From: Planctomycetota bacterium
GTDB lineage: Bacteria; Planctomycetota; UBA11346
Direction: 5' to 3'
Assembly (NCBI GenBank): GCA_014193115.1
Contig: BJHQ01000005.1
Location: 264,598-328,597, forward strand
Length of the DNA stretch: 64,000 bases
Both the position numbers and the translations under genes were made by a program. This document shows, one piece after another, positions 1 to 10,100 of the stretch (its first letter is position 1; the number at the start of each line of letters is the position of its first letter). Below the pieces are notes generated by a model. That model had not been told where the DNA came from. It searched no databases and was given only the letters and a program-made list of their open reading frames with translations.

Positions 1-237
1 CTGGCGCGAAACAGGTCGTGCTGGTGTGCCTGGCGCGGACGCAGCGGCGGCGGGAACGCTGAGAAAGCCTGCGCCGGCACCGCAGGATTCACCTTCATCC
101 TGCGGTTGGGGAACCGCCACAACGCCAAAGCGCCAAGGGTCGGAGATAGTCCCAGCTGCCCCCGGTGGTTTTTCCAGGCAGCGGAGAAACTTCTCCGTTT
201 TTCCTTGGCGTCTTGGCGGTTTATCTGTTGGATTGGT

Positions 238-2067
238 TCACCGTTTGATCGTGACGCCCTTGTCGTCCACGGTCACGGCTTGGCCGCCGACAGTCAGCGC
301 AGCCTGCTTGGCCGAGCCGCTGCCGGTGACCGCAGGGGCCGTCTGCCCCTTGGGCTGCAACGTGAACACCACCAGGGTCTGCTGATCGCAGGGGAACTCG
401 ATCCACGAATTGTTGATGTATTTCTTGTCGCCGAACGGGAACCCGACGTGGCCGGCGCCACCGCCGCGTTCGAAACTGCCGGTTTTGAACTGGAGTTTCG
501 CCGGTTCGATCACCGTCGCCACGAGGGTCGCGCCGTTGGGCGCGGTGATCGTGAAGCCGTGTTCGCTGGTGGCGATGGTGTTGAATTCCGGGGTGTTCAA
601 CCGCCAGAGCGTGGCATTGGTGCTGGTCTCGGCCATCACCACCACTGCCGGGGCGCCTGATTTGCCGCTGAAATCGATGGCGGCGAGTCGTTTCTGATTG
701 GCGACGCCCATGCACGATCCGCTGGTGGTGGCGGTGCCGCCGCCATCTCCGGTAAAATCCGTGGCATCGAGCTTGCCGAGCCCGTTGGCGCCTTTGGCTG
801 GGGGCGGACCGATGAACAGGTTGGTCTGGCCGTTGGCGTCGCCGGTTCGTCCGCTGCCCACGACCCAGCAGCTGCCAAGGCCGAGCAGGCGCCAGGTGTT
901 GGTGTCGCAGCCGCCGTGGGCTCCAGGCGGCTGGCGGGCATGGCCGTTGACCGCCAGCACGATGTCGTCGGCATCCTGGAAACGATTGCGGAAGATGGCG
1001 ATGCCCGCGGACGGATCGGTGTAGTTCCGGCCCAGGCCGGGCACCGTGGTCGGATCCTGGGCTGGAATCTTGTCAGGATAAAAGAGCAGCGAGAAGATGC
1101 CCAGGCCGCCTTCGGCATCATAGGTGCCGTCGCCTTGGGCGCCGCACAGGTGGTCGTACATGAAGCGGAATCCAGGAAGGTGTTCCGCGGGCACGAAGCG
1201 GAAAGCCATGCCGCCGCAGCCGCCGCCGCCGACCGGATGGTCGTCGCCGAAGTCGGCGCGCAGGCCGAGCCCACCCGGCCGCGGGATCGCAGCCGTTCCG
1301 GCGAACAGGGTCCAGAATGTCTTTTGCGCTTTCTTCACTTCCTTGATCAGATCGCCGGCACCGGCGCGTTCCGCAGCGATGGCGAATGGTCCAGTGAATT
1401 GCCAGGGATATCCGGTGTAGCCGATGCCTTCGGGATTCCAGCCGTTTTCACCGAGATTGGCGGTGATGTGGGCCTTGAGCTTGGCGAAGGCGCCCTTCGC
1501 CTTGTCGACGCCGTCCGGCTGATCGCTGGCCAAAAAGGCGATACCGGCGGAGCAGTAGCGCACCGCCTGCCAGTTGTTGGCGATGCCGTTGTTCGCCCCG
1601 GCGCCCATCGAAGCGATGATGCCATCGGCGGCAGCGTGTAATTTGGTGTTCACCAGGCTGCGGGTGGATTCGGGCCAGGCATCATAGCAGGCGTCAAACG
1701 CGATAGCGACGGTCAGGGCTCCGGCAGCGCGGGTCAGGCCTTTGCTCTGGGGGCTGTTCCAGTACTCCGCATCGTTGACTTGTTTCAGAACGATTTCCTC
1801 GGCGGCCGCCGCGTACTGCTTATCGCCAGTCACCAGATAGAGCGCAGCCAGATCGCGCGGCCTGATGTCGTACAGCAATTTTCCAGCCGGATCAGGCACG
1901 ATGGCCGCCTGGGCCTTGATCTTCGCCACCATGGCGGTGTACGGCGCCTGATTCGCCTTGGCGCGAACCGCAGCGACGTCAGTCGCCGAAAGCAGCAAGC
2001 GGGGATGATCGGCAGCGGACAGAAGTCCTCCGGCGGCGAGGATGAGGAGCGTGGTGGAACGGGTCAT
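238..2067 (-). CDS. Heparinase II/III-like (polysaccharide lyase-like) secreted protein
   Basis: ORF 238..2151; the internal ATG at 2067 gives signal peptide MTRSTTLLILAAGGLLSAA. Then HPRLLLSATDVAAVRAKA, NNWQAVRYCSAGIAF and a C-terminal beta region (WRLNTPEFNTIATSEHGFTI), typical of the alginate_lyase/heparinase II-III superfamily. Confidence 0.75.
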   Translation of the reverse strand: MTRSTTLLILAAGGLLSAADHPRLLLSATDVAAVRAKANQAPYTAMVAKIKAQAAIVPDPAGKLLYDIRPRDLAALYLVTGDKQYAAAAEEIVLKQVNDAEYWNSPQSKGLTRAAGALTVAIAFDACYDAWPESTRSLVNTKLHAAADGIIASMGAGANNGIANNWQAVRYCSAGIAFLASDQPDGVDKAKGAFAKLKAHITANLGENGWNPEGIGYTGYPWQFTGPFAIAAERAGAGDLIKEVKKAQKTFWTLFAGTAAIPRPGGLGLRADFGDDHPVGGGGCGGMAFRFVPAEHLPGFRFMYDHLCGAQGDGTYDAEGGLGIFSLLFYPDKIPAQDPTTVPGLGRNYTDPSAGIAIFRNRFQDADDIVLAVNGHARQPPGAHGGCDTNTWRLLGLGSCWVVGSGRTGDANGQTNLFIGPPPAKGANGLGKLDATDFTGDGGGTATTSGSCMGVANQKRLAAIDFSGKSGAPAVVVMAETSTNATLWRLNTPEFNTIATSEHGFTITAPNGATLVATVIEPAKLQFKTGSFERGGGAGHVGFPFGDKKYINNSWIEFPCDQQTLVVFTLQPKGQTAPAVTGSGSAKQAALTVGGQAVTVDDKGVTIKR

Positions 2068-2208
2068 GGCGGATCCTGGTGACGAGATACCGGGGGTGAG
2101 CCGCGGCGTTGGCGGACAACTGGGGAATTTCTGGGACTGGTCGCGAACCACGGTGGCCTCCTGCGAGTTCCAGGGAAGGCTGGATCACGCTGACCGATGG
2201 ACGCCGGT

Positions 2209-5200
2209 TCAGAAATCATTGGCTCCACCGGTGGGCAAGGATGGCGGCGCTGGCTTGTCCGGTGTGGGAACCGCCTTGGGAGTCGATGGTTTTTCATTCG
2301 ACACGGCGAGGATGGACGATGCCTGGTTGATCACGGCATCGTCGTCCCAGCATCCGGCGAACAGCGTCTGTTCGAAGGTCAAATCCATGGAACTCATCGC
2401 TGGGCCGAGCCGGCGCCAAACCGCCAAGGCCCGTTGCGCTGCGGGCGCGGCGGCTGGATCGCTGACAGCAGCGGCGAAATGCAGGCCCCGCTCATCGACG
2501 AGGCAGGTCTGTTGGCCGAGCCTGACCAGGTATTCCAAAGCCGGACCGAGCCGCATCGTGACCACTTTGAGCGTGATCGGTACGACCGGCGGGTTGACCT
2601 GCGGCTCGATGGAGACCGGCATGCCGCAGATCTTGCCGATCTGGGCCGCCGCATCCTGAAAGGGCATGTCTTGGATATCGAAGGTGATCCGTTGAGCGAG
2701 CGCCGGCGCATTGCCGATCACGACGCAGGCTCCGGTCGCCCGGATCGCAGTCTTGACTGCGGCAAGGCGTTCATCGCCTGGTCCGAGCTGGGCGTGCTCG
2801 GCCAGCCAGCCCCAGGCGGCGTTGCGCAGCGCCGCGGATTCGGCGCCAGCCCAGCCGGTGACCAGGGACACCAAGCCCGGCGGGACCGACGCGAAAAAAC
2901 GCAGGCCGCCGCCAAAGGTCGGGTGGCGCAGGCCCGCACGCAGCCACATCGGATCGATCTTGCCCAGGGGTTGCTTGGCCAACCAGCCGATCATGGCCGG
3001 GGCGGTATCGGGATACCAGACCAGGCTGAGCCGGGCGGCGATCTCGGTCTTAGCCAGGTCATCCAAACCGCTCGCCAGCAGCCGCCGCAGGTCCGGATCG
3101 CCGAGATCGGCGAAACGCAGATTCGCCGCCAGGGCCACCGCGGCGCTCCGCGATTCCGGCCGGCGGTCGCGGGCCAGACCCTGGGCGCGCAACACCGGAC
3201 TGGTCGGAGCGATTGGCGCGTCGCCACGCTGTGCATACGTCAGCCAGAATCCAGCATCCTTGGCGAAGATCCGGCTGCGCAGTCCGGAATCTGGACCGAG
3301 GCGCGCCCCGAGCCATCGCGCCAGGACTTCGCTGAGCGCTGCCGGATCGGCGAAGATCCGGTCGCGGGCCGGGGCATCGCCCTGCACCGCAAGCATGGCA
3401 TCGACGACGGCCGCCCGGCGGGCATTGGCCACCGGATCGACCTCGGACTTGATCTTCTGGGCGAGGTCGGCCGCGACGCTGCGGAGCTGGACGAGGGTGG
3501 CCTCGGGGTCGCCGCGACCGATGCCGCCGGTGATCGCCTCGTTGATCCACCACCGATCAGGACGGACATCGCCGTTGAGCAGGTGCTCGGTCAGGATCGG
3601 GTGCGGCGCGCTGATCGCGGCATCCTGCCAACCGTTCACCACCGGTACTTTCACCAGGCGATCCAAGGCATCACCGCCGGCCAGGGCGCAGGCCAGGTAG
3701 TGTCGGCAGGCCACGATCCATTCGCCGGTCGGTTTCAGCTCGGCAATCAGCTTGCGGTCGGCGTCGGTGGCGACCCGGGCCAGGGTCAGGGCCTGGGCAG
3801 TGAGCCGGGCATGTCGCGATTCCGGGGTCATGACGGTTCGCAATTCCCCAGCGATCGATGCGGGATCGATGCGGGATATCGCCCACAGTGCTGCCCCAGC
3901 CAGACGTTCATGGACGAATCCGCTCCACGGATGTGCCGGATCGAGGGCCGGTCGGCAGGCCGTTGGCGCTGTGGCGGCCAGGCGCAGCCAGGGCAGGCTG
4001 GATCGGCTGCGGCAGGCTCCGGCGAGCAGGGCCAGGGTCGGGGTCGCGACCAGCCGGGTCGGCCGATCGTCGGCGAGGCCCACGGCCAGCCAGCTCGGAT
4101 CGTTGCCGCCGGCGACTGCCAATTGGGCCAGTGGAACGCTGGCGATCAGACGTGATGTATTGTCGGGTTCGGCCCGGATCGACACCAGGTCGACGCCCAC
4201 CGCGCCGAGCAGCGAGCGGTGGACATAGCCCAGGGTCGGCTTGGCCTGATCCCACAACCGGGCGATGGCGGCATCGACTGCCGGATCGTCGGCCAGCCAA
4301 TCCAGCGGCCTGGCCTCGGGCAACCAATCCTCAAACGTCGCGTCACGGCACAGGCCGGCAAGGAATGCCGACCACCAAGAGCGCGGCAAATCCTTGGCAG
4401 CTGCCGCGATCAGCAGGTCACGACGCAGATCGACATCGTCGAAGGCCGACCTGGCAATCGGATCGCCGCGCTCGATCGCAGCCAGAGCCGCGGCGCGTTC
4501 ATCGCCGGTAGCTGCCCGGTCGACCAGCACCAATCCTGAGCGTTCCCGCCAGCGCAGTCCGGTCTGGGTCGCCAGCTGATCGAGGGCGACCCGCAAAGGC
4601 GCACGACCGACCATCAGATCGGCGGCGAAGGCATCGCCATCCACCGCGACGGCGAATCGTTGGTTCGCCAAGGGGCGGAACTGCTCGGCGAGCAAGGCCA
4701 CGATGGCACCGACCGGCCAGCGGATGACGCTGATCGCGACTGGCTGATCGAGCACGCTGGGTACTGGCACCGGCTCCGGCGCTGGCGGGTCGGCCGGGAG
4801 CACCTGGGGGCGAGGCACCGCTTCCGAGCTGGTCTGGATCGGCGCGGGCGGCACCGCAGTCCACGCGGCCAGGACGAACATGGCAGCGCCAAGGGCCAGC
4901 CCGGCAGCCAGAATGGATGCAGGCGCGGTGGTCAGTCCAAACCAGGCCAGGCCGGTCGCTGCGGCCGAGTGGCTCGCCGGCGCGGCGACCAAAGCGACCT
5001 TCCCCAGCTGGGCCAGCAGGCCAGGTGGAGGAACGACCAGGGCTGCGCCCAAGGCGGCACCGAGCACCGCTGAACGCGGCTCATCGACGTTGAGCCGCCG
5101 GCGGAGCTCGGTCAGTCCGCGGTCGATCCTCCGGTGGATGGTCGGCTGGCTGCACCCGAGGCGAAGGGCGATCTGCTCCTGGGTTTGCCCCTCCAGGAAA

Positions 5201-5595
5201 CGAAGGACCACGACTTCGCGATGGTCGTCCGGCAGTTCGGCAAGCGCCTGGTCGAGGCGGTCGAGCAGTTCGCGCTGTTCGCGATCGGTTTCCGCCGCTG
5301 GAACGTCCGTTGCCTGTTCCAGCGTGACCCGCACATCGGCCCGTCTGCGCAGCGCCGCACGCAGGGCCGTGGTGTGCAGCCAGCCGGCCAGATTGCCACG
5401 GACCTGACGCGCATGTCTGGCCAGGGCCAGGAAGCAGTCCTGGGCCGCATCTTCGGCGGCGTGGGTATCGCGCAGCACCCGCTGACAGGTGCCATAGACC
5501 AGACCGGCATGCCTGACCACCAGGTCGGCAAAAGCCTCAGCATCGCGGCTTTCCGCATAGCGACCGAGCAGGACGGCATCTGGCGGCATGGACAT
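2209..5595 (-). CDS. ECF-type RNA polymerase sigma factor with very long membrane-anchored C-terminal extension containing STN/secretin-like segments
   Basis: N-terminus from M at 5595: DAEAFADLVVRHAGLVYGTCQRVLRDTHAAEDAAQDCFLALARHARQVRGNLAGWLHTTALRAALRRRAD (sigma-70 region 2) and ELPDDHREVVVLRFLEGQTQEQIALRLGCSQPTIHRRIDRGLTELRRRL (region 4). Then a hydrophobic helix (ASILAAGLALGAAMFVLAAW) and ~850 further aa. Confidence 0.85.
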   Translation of the reverse strand: MSMPPDAVLLGRYAESRDAEAFADLVVRHAGLVYGTCQRVLRDTHAAEDAAQDCFLALARHARQVRGNLAGWLHTTALRAALRRRADVRVTLEQATDVPAAETDREQRELLDRLDQALAELPDDHREVVVLRFLEGQTQEQIALRLGCSQPTIHRRIDRGLTELRRRLNVDEPRSAVLGAALGAALVVPPPGLLAQLGKVALVAAPASHSAAATGLAWFGLTTAPASILAAGLALGAAMFVLAAWTAVPPAPIQTSSEAVPRPQVLPADPPAPEPVPVPSVLDQPVAISVIRWPVGAIVALLAEQFRPLANQRFAVAVDGDAFAADLMVGRAPLRVALDQLATQTGLRWRERSGLVLVDRAATGDERAAALAAIERGDPIARSAFDDVDLRRDLLIAAAAKDLPRSWWSAFLAGLCRDATFEDWLPEARPLDWLADDPAVDAAIARLWDQAKPTLGYVHRSLLGAVGVDLVSIRAEPDNTSRLIASVPLAQLAVAGGNDPSWLAVGLADDRPTRLVATPTLALLAGACRSRSSLPWLRLAATAPTACRPALDPAHPWSGFVHERLAGAALWAISRIDPASIAGELRTVMTPESRHARLTAQALTLARVATDADRKLIAELKPTGEWIVACRHYLACALAGGDALDRLVKVPVVNGWQDAAISAPHPILTEHLLNGDVRPDRWWINEAITGGIGRGDPEATLVQLRSVAADLAQKIKSEVDPVANARRAAVVDAMLAVQGDAPARDRIFADPAALSEVLARWLGARLGPDSGLRSRIFAKDAGFWLTYAQRGDAPIAPTSPVLRAQGLARDRRPESRSAAVALAANLRFADLGDPDLRRLLASGLDDLAKTEIAARLSLVWYPDTAPAMIGWLAKQPLGKIDPMWLRAGLRHPTFGGGLRFFASVPPGLVSLVTGWAGAESAALRNAAWGWLAEHAQLGPGDERLAAVKTAIRATGACVVIGNAPALAQRITFDIQDMPFQDAAAQIGKICGMPVSIEPQVNPPVVPITLKVVTMRLGPALEYLVRLGQQTCLVDERGLHFAAAVSDPAAAPAAQRALAVWRRLGPAMSSMDLTFEQTLFAGCWDDDAVINQASSILAVSNEKPSTPKAVPTPDKPAPPSLPTGGANDF

Positions 5596-5761
5596 GGCTC
5601 CTTCAACGCGGTTCGGACGGCTCATCCGGCATGAAGTATGAGGCGCGAAGTCAGCAGAGTATTCACCAAAGATCGGGCCGTTGGCTGGAGGATGTTGCCG
5701 GATAGGTGAATAGCATTGTTTTTCGCTCAGCTGAGCGACCTGCGCCACTTTGGCGATCGAT

Positions 5762-6664
5762 TCATGCCCCAGGCGGAGCCGGTTCACCTGATGTGCCAGC
5801 CCCACGCGCCAGGTGGGATCGGCGCTGGCGCAACCAGCGTTTGGGCGGCTGGCCGTGATGCCTGGCAAAGGCGTGGACGAAGCCGGCCATGGTCCGGTAG
5901 CCGCAACGCTGGGCGATGTCGTGCAGATTCAGGGCTGGGTCGGTCTCCAGCAGGTAGGCGGCGTGATCGAGTCGCACGTGGCGGTGGTAAACGGTGGGCG
6001 CCATGCCGTAAGCGCTGCGGAATTGCCGGCGGAGGGTGCGCGGTGGAACACCGACGGTTTGGGCGAGGTGGTTGGCCATTGCCGGGGCCCTCAGATCACG
6101 GCGCATGGACATGGCCGCAGCCCGAGCCGGGCTCGGTTCGCGCGCCAACGGTCCGCCACGTCGCATGGCCACCAACGAGGACAGATAGGCGGTCAGCAGG
6201 CGGTCGAACAAGGGACGCATGGCCAGCCGGCGCTGGAGCACGCCCAGACGGTCCAACGACGGATCGCTGAGATCGCAGGTGGCAGCACAGGCATCACGCA
6301 GGCTGTCGGAATCCGGTAACGGCACGACGATCGGAAGGGCCAATCGGCCCCACGGTGAAGGTCCCGCAACCGGCGCGAAGCCCGCCAGGAAAGCAAGAAA
6401 GTCTGGGATGCCTTCCGAGCGCATCCGGTACATCGGCTGCGGTGGCAGGACCAAGGCGCTGCCGGCCGGCACCACCGCGTCGGTCTCGACCGTGCCCATC
6501 TTCAGGACACCACGGAACACCAGGATGATGGTGAAATGATCCCTGAGTCCGTTGGTGTTGGCGTCCTTCCCCCGGTGCCAGCAGGTCCAACGCGGAACCA
6601 CGGTGGTCTGGGACCAGGCGTCGAGCAGGGCTTCGCCGTCCGTTTGGGACAATATCGTGGCCAT
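5762..6664 (-). CDS. AraC-family transcriptional regulator
   Basis: Start ATG at 6664 (MATILSQTDGEALLDAWSQ). C-terminal double HTH: MANHLAQTVGVPPRTLRRQFRSAYGMAPTVYHRHVRLDHAAYLLETDPALNLHDIAQRCGYRTMAGFVHAFARHHGQPPKRW. Confidence 0.85.
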   Translation of the reverse strand: MATILSQTDGEALLDAWSQTTVVPRWTCWHRGKDANTNGLRDHFTIILVFRGVLKMGTVETDAVVPAGSALVLPPQPMYRMRSEGIPDFLAFLAGFAPVAGPSPWGRLALPIVVPLPDSDSLRDACAATCDLSDPSLDRLGVLQRRLAMRPLFDRLLTAYLSSLVAMRRGGPLAREPSPARAAAMSMRRDLRAPAMANHLAQTVGVPPRTLRRQFRSAYGMAPTVYHRHVRLDHAAYLLETDPALNLHDIAQRCGYRTMAGFVHAFARHHGQPPKRWLRQRRSHLARGAGTSGEPAPPGA

Positions 6665-6814
6665 TGCAGACAACCCTGGACCGGTGCAGAGGAGTACAAG
6701 CACCATGCCTCGTCTCCACTGGTCGCATGCCGGCAGGCGAGCCGCACCCGAGGACCTCGGAAACGCCGTCGTTGCCAACGGCCGTCTCTCGCGCCAACAC
6801 AAGGCCAAAAAAAC

Positions 6815-7102
6815 ATGACCGATCTGACCGCATCCCTTCGCGTCGTGCTGCTGACGATCGTGCTCGCAGTTTTTCTGACGACCGGTGCGGCAGAACCGCT
6901 CCCGGCTCCCGCCCAACCCATCCGCTTCGATATCCAACTCGGCCCCGCCCAGTTCCCGGCCGGCAAGCCCAAGGCGGGTGCACCTCAGCCCGCCGTCCTC
7001 GGAGGTTACATCGAAGTGTGGTCGGCTCTGTGGGCACGAGTCGTTCAGCATGACTTCCGCGCCCATCTGCATCTAAAACTCCATGCCGGAGGGATACTAT
7101 GA
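6815..7102 (+). pseudogene. 5' fragment of a type A paralog (signal peptide plus start of the N-terminal domain); still open, and overlaps the next start by ATGA
   Basis: MTDLTASLRVVLLTIVLAVFLTTGAAEPLPAPAQPIRFDIQLGPAQFPAGKPKAGAPQPAVLGGYIE matches IRFDIQLGPAQFPAGKPKAGAFQPAVLGGYIEGG of the gene at 10526. About 100 nt (6917-7015) nearly identical to ~10619-10717, then unrelated sequence. Confidence 0.8.
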
Positions 7103-10100
7103 AAACCACCCTTGCCCTGATCCTTACAACCGGGATTTTGACATGTTTATCCCCGCTTGCCGCCGCCGACCTGCCCCAGGTCGATCGGTCCAAACCCTTC
7201 CACATCGACCTGTGGATGGGAGTGCCGAGCAAAGATGCCCTGGCCAAAATCGGCATCGATGGTTCGAAGAATAAACTTCCTTCCGATCCTTCCAGCGGCT
7301 GGACCTTCCCCTGGTTCATCGGCGCCGTGCAGGTGGGGACCGAGATCCGGCAACCATATGCACTGCCCTACGAATCCTGGTACACCCCGCACAACCAGTT
7401 GCAGGAAAATGACGGGAACTGTCCCTACGCCTTCTTCAACTTCCGCCAGGCCAAGGAGGACCTGCAGGCTTTCTCGTGCACGATCACGGATGCAAAGATC
7501 AGCGGCAACGCACGGGTCGATCTGGGCGGAACCCAAGCCCTGTCCGTGGCCTGGGAAGGGACCATCAGCGGCAATTCGATCCGCGGCAAGGCGACCATGT
7601 CCCTGGCGGAAGACCGGGTTCTGGAACGACCGCTGGTCGGCGTCCTGCGCCCCACCGAACCGCTCGATCTGCGCAACGCCGTGTATCAGATCAGGTTCAA
7701 GGGCCAGGTCCTGGTCTTCGAGGTGCGCGATGGCAAAGCCGGGCAGGGTTCCGGTCGCCCGTGGGATCCCATTGGACGTCCCGTCGCCTTTGGCCGGCTG
7801 CTGCCGGTCGACGCCTCCCAACTGACGGTCACCGCCCTGCCCCCCGAGGTGCGTGGCGTTTCGGTGGCCCTCGCCGGGATCGTGCAGGTGGATGGAAAAC
7901 CGCTGGAGATTCCCACGACCGTGGTCCTGGCCAACGGTCTGGCCGTCGGACAGGCCACTCGGGGCAAGATGCCTGGGGTCGAGGTCCAGGCCTATCCCCT
8001 GACCGATCCGGTTGCCGCCCGCTGGCGCGACTGGATGGGCGCGATCCATGCCGAGGGCAAACCGGTGGATCCGGCCCTGGTTCAGCAGGCCCAGGACGAG
8101 GCTGCCACCATTCCCGCCCTGCCGGCACCCAGTCCCGCCACGACCTTCACCCATCAGCACCTGGAAGGCCGCTTTATTTACGCACCCTGGCTGCCCCTGT
8201 CGGCAACCGCTGGCGCCGTCAAATATCGGATTGAACTGACCCCATCGCATCCGCCACACTCCAAGCCCCTGGTTCTGGAGGTCGCCGCTGCGCAAAGTGT
8301 CGATCTGCGGCCGGTCTGGGCAGGCATGGCCCCTGGCAACTACGCCCTGGCGATCACCGCCCTGGATGCTGGCGGCGCAGCGATCGGCACGGCGCAGCGA
8401 TCCAAACTGATCAAGAAGGTGCCCTTCGGTTCCCATCCCTTGACGGTCATTCCTGATCCCATCGCCATGGACCTTGCCCTGCGCTTTCCGCGCTACCTGG
8501 CCGATCACCAGTATGCGTTCCATACCCTTTTTCGGGAAATCGATGCCGCCGGCGAGAATGCCGTCATCAGCAAAACCATCGCCTCCATCTGCCATTCGCC
8601 CTGGCATCTTCTGACTCGCTGGGGGACGCCCGCCGAGCAGGTCCGGGGCCGGGTGCTGGCGGACTATTTCACCAAGGTGCTCCAATGGGATGCCGACCAG
8701 CCCCTGGGCATCCAGCAGGGCTACAAGGCCATGTACTTCGGCGCGGCCCAGGACTGGGGCCGGGCCGTGCTGGATGATTTTGCGGCCACCAAGGCCGAGG
8801 ACCGCTTGGCCCTGGTGCGGACGGCCTTCGACCGCCTGTACCGCCTGCAGCAACCCAGCGGTTCGTGGGCACTGATGTGGGACCGGACTCCATGGCCCAA
8901 GTGGTCGGGCGCCTTCACCATGTGGAATACCGCCTGGCTTGACCACAATGGCGCCGCATACGCCCTGCCCTTCGGGCGCTACCGCAATCTGAGCGGCGAC
9001 CACCGCTATCTGGATGCCGAACTCAAGGCCGTGCGCTGGGTGCTGCGCAACTCTCTGCGCACCGGTTATTGGGAGACGCAGGCGCAGCAGGGCGACTCCA
9101 ACTACAACCGGCCCACGGCGCACACCATGGCCTTGGATTTCCTGCTCTACCTGCTGGAGCAGGCTCCGGCCGATCAGGCCGATTCCGTGCTGGCCGAGGA
9201 CATCATGCGCTACCTGGAAGACCAGTTCATCACCTGGGACCGCGTCCCGGCGGTCAGCGGTGGCACCATGACCGACAACGGCGTCCTGCGCCTGGCCATC
9301 GTCTCGCTGCTGCTGCACCAGCGCACCGGCAAGCCCATGCACCTGGCCAAGGCCGAAGCGCTGTTCAACGCCTACATGATCAACCGCGACCCGGTCAGCG
9401 GCCTGACCGACATGCGCTGGAACCGCTATATGTCGGAAGTTGACGATCCGGTGTACGCGCTGCGTTATGTTGAACTGCGCCGCCAGGTACTGGCTGAACC
9501 AACTTCGTCTGCCGTTCTTGGCACCACGCCGCTGACCCTGACCCTGGACCGCGCCGCCGCCGGCAGCGAACGGGTCCGTCTGCATCTGGACAGCCGTGAC
9601 GGGAAGGTCGTACAGGCCATCGCCACCACCCCCACCTGGCAGACCCTCGACATCCCCTTCACCACCGTTTCCCGGCGCCACCAGCAGGACGGTGAAACCC
9701 TGTTCCATGCCGTCGATGCCAGTGGCCTCAAGGTCGGCCCCCACGGCATCGAAGGCTCGGTGAGCGTGGCCCTGGCCGCACCCGGCGGCACGCCGGTGCC
9801 CACCGTGTTCAACCTCACCGCCGCACCTGGACAGCGGACGCTGGTCGGCACCTGGTCGCAGGGCACCGCCACCGGTCGCGTCGCCGGCGAAGGTCTGCGC
9901 CCAAGCGTGGCCAAGCCCAAGCACCTGCACCTCCAGATCGCCCAGGCCGTGGCCGGCGGCGAATCCTGGCAGAACTGGGCGCTGCTGCGCACCAATTTCC
10001 AGGACGGTACCGCAACCGGTGCAGTCATCTGTAACACCAACGCCGGCTGGCGCGCGACCACCACCGCCTGCGACCTGCGCCTGGGGACGGATGGAACCAT

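Noticed and set aside
1-237. Small + strand ORFs at the left edge (26-385, 106-660)
   Set aside because: Overlap the heparinase-like gene antisense and show no recognisable protein features; the edge sequence is unresolved.
2197-4155. 652-aa + strand ORF opposite the sigma-factor fusion
   Set aside because: Composition (R/G/D-rich) and full antisense overlap with the sigma fusion indicate a spurious ORF.
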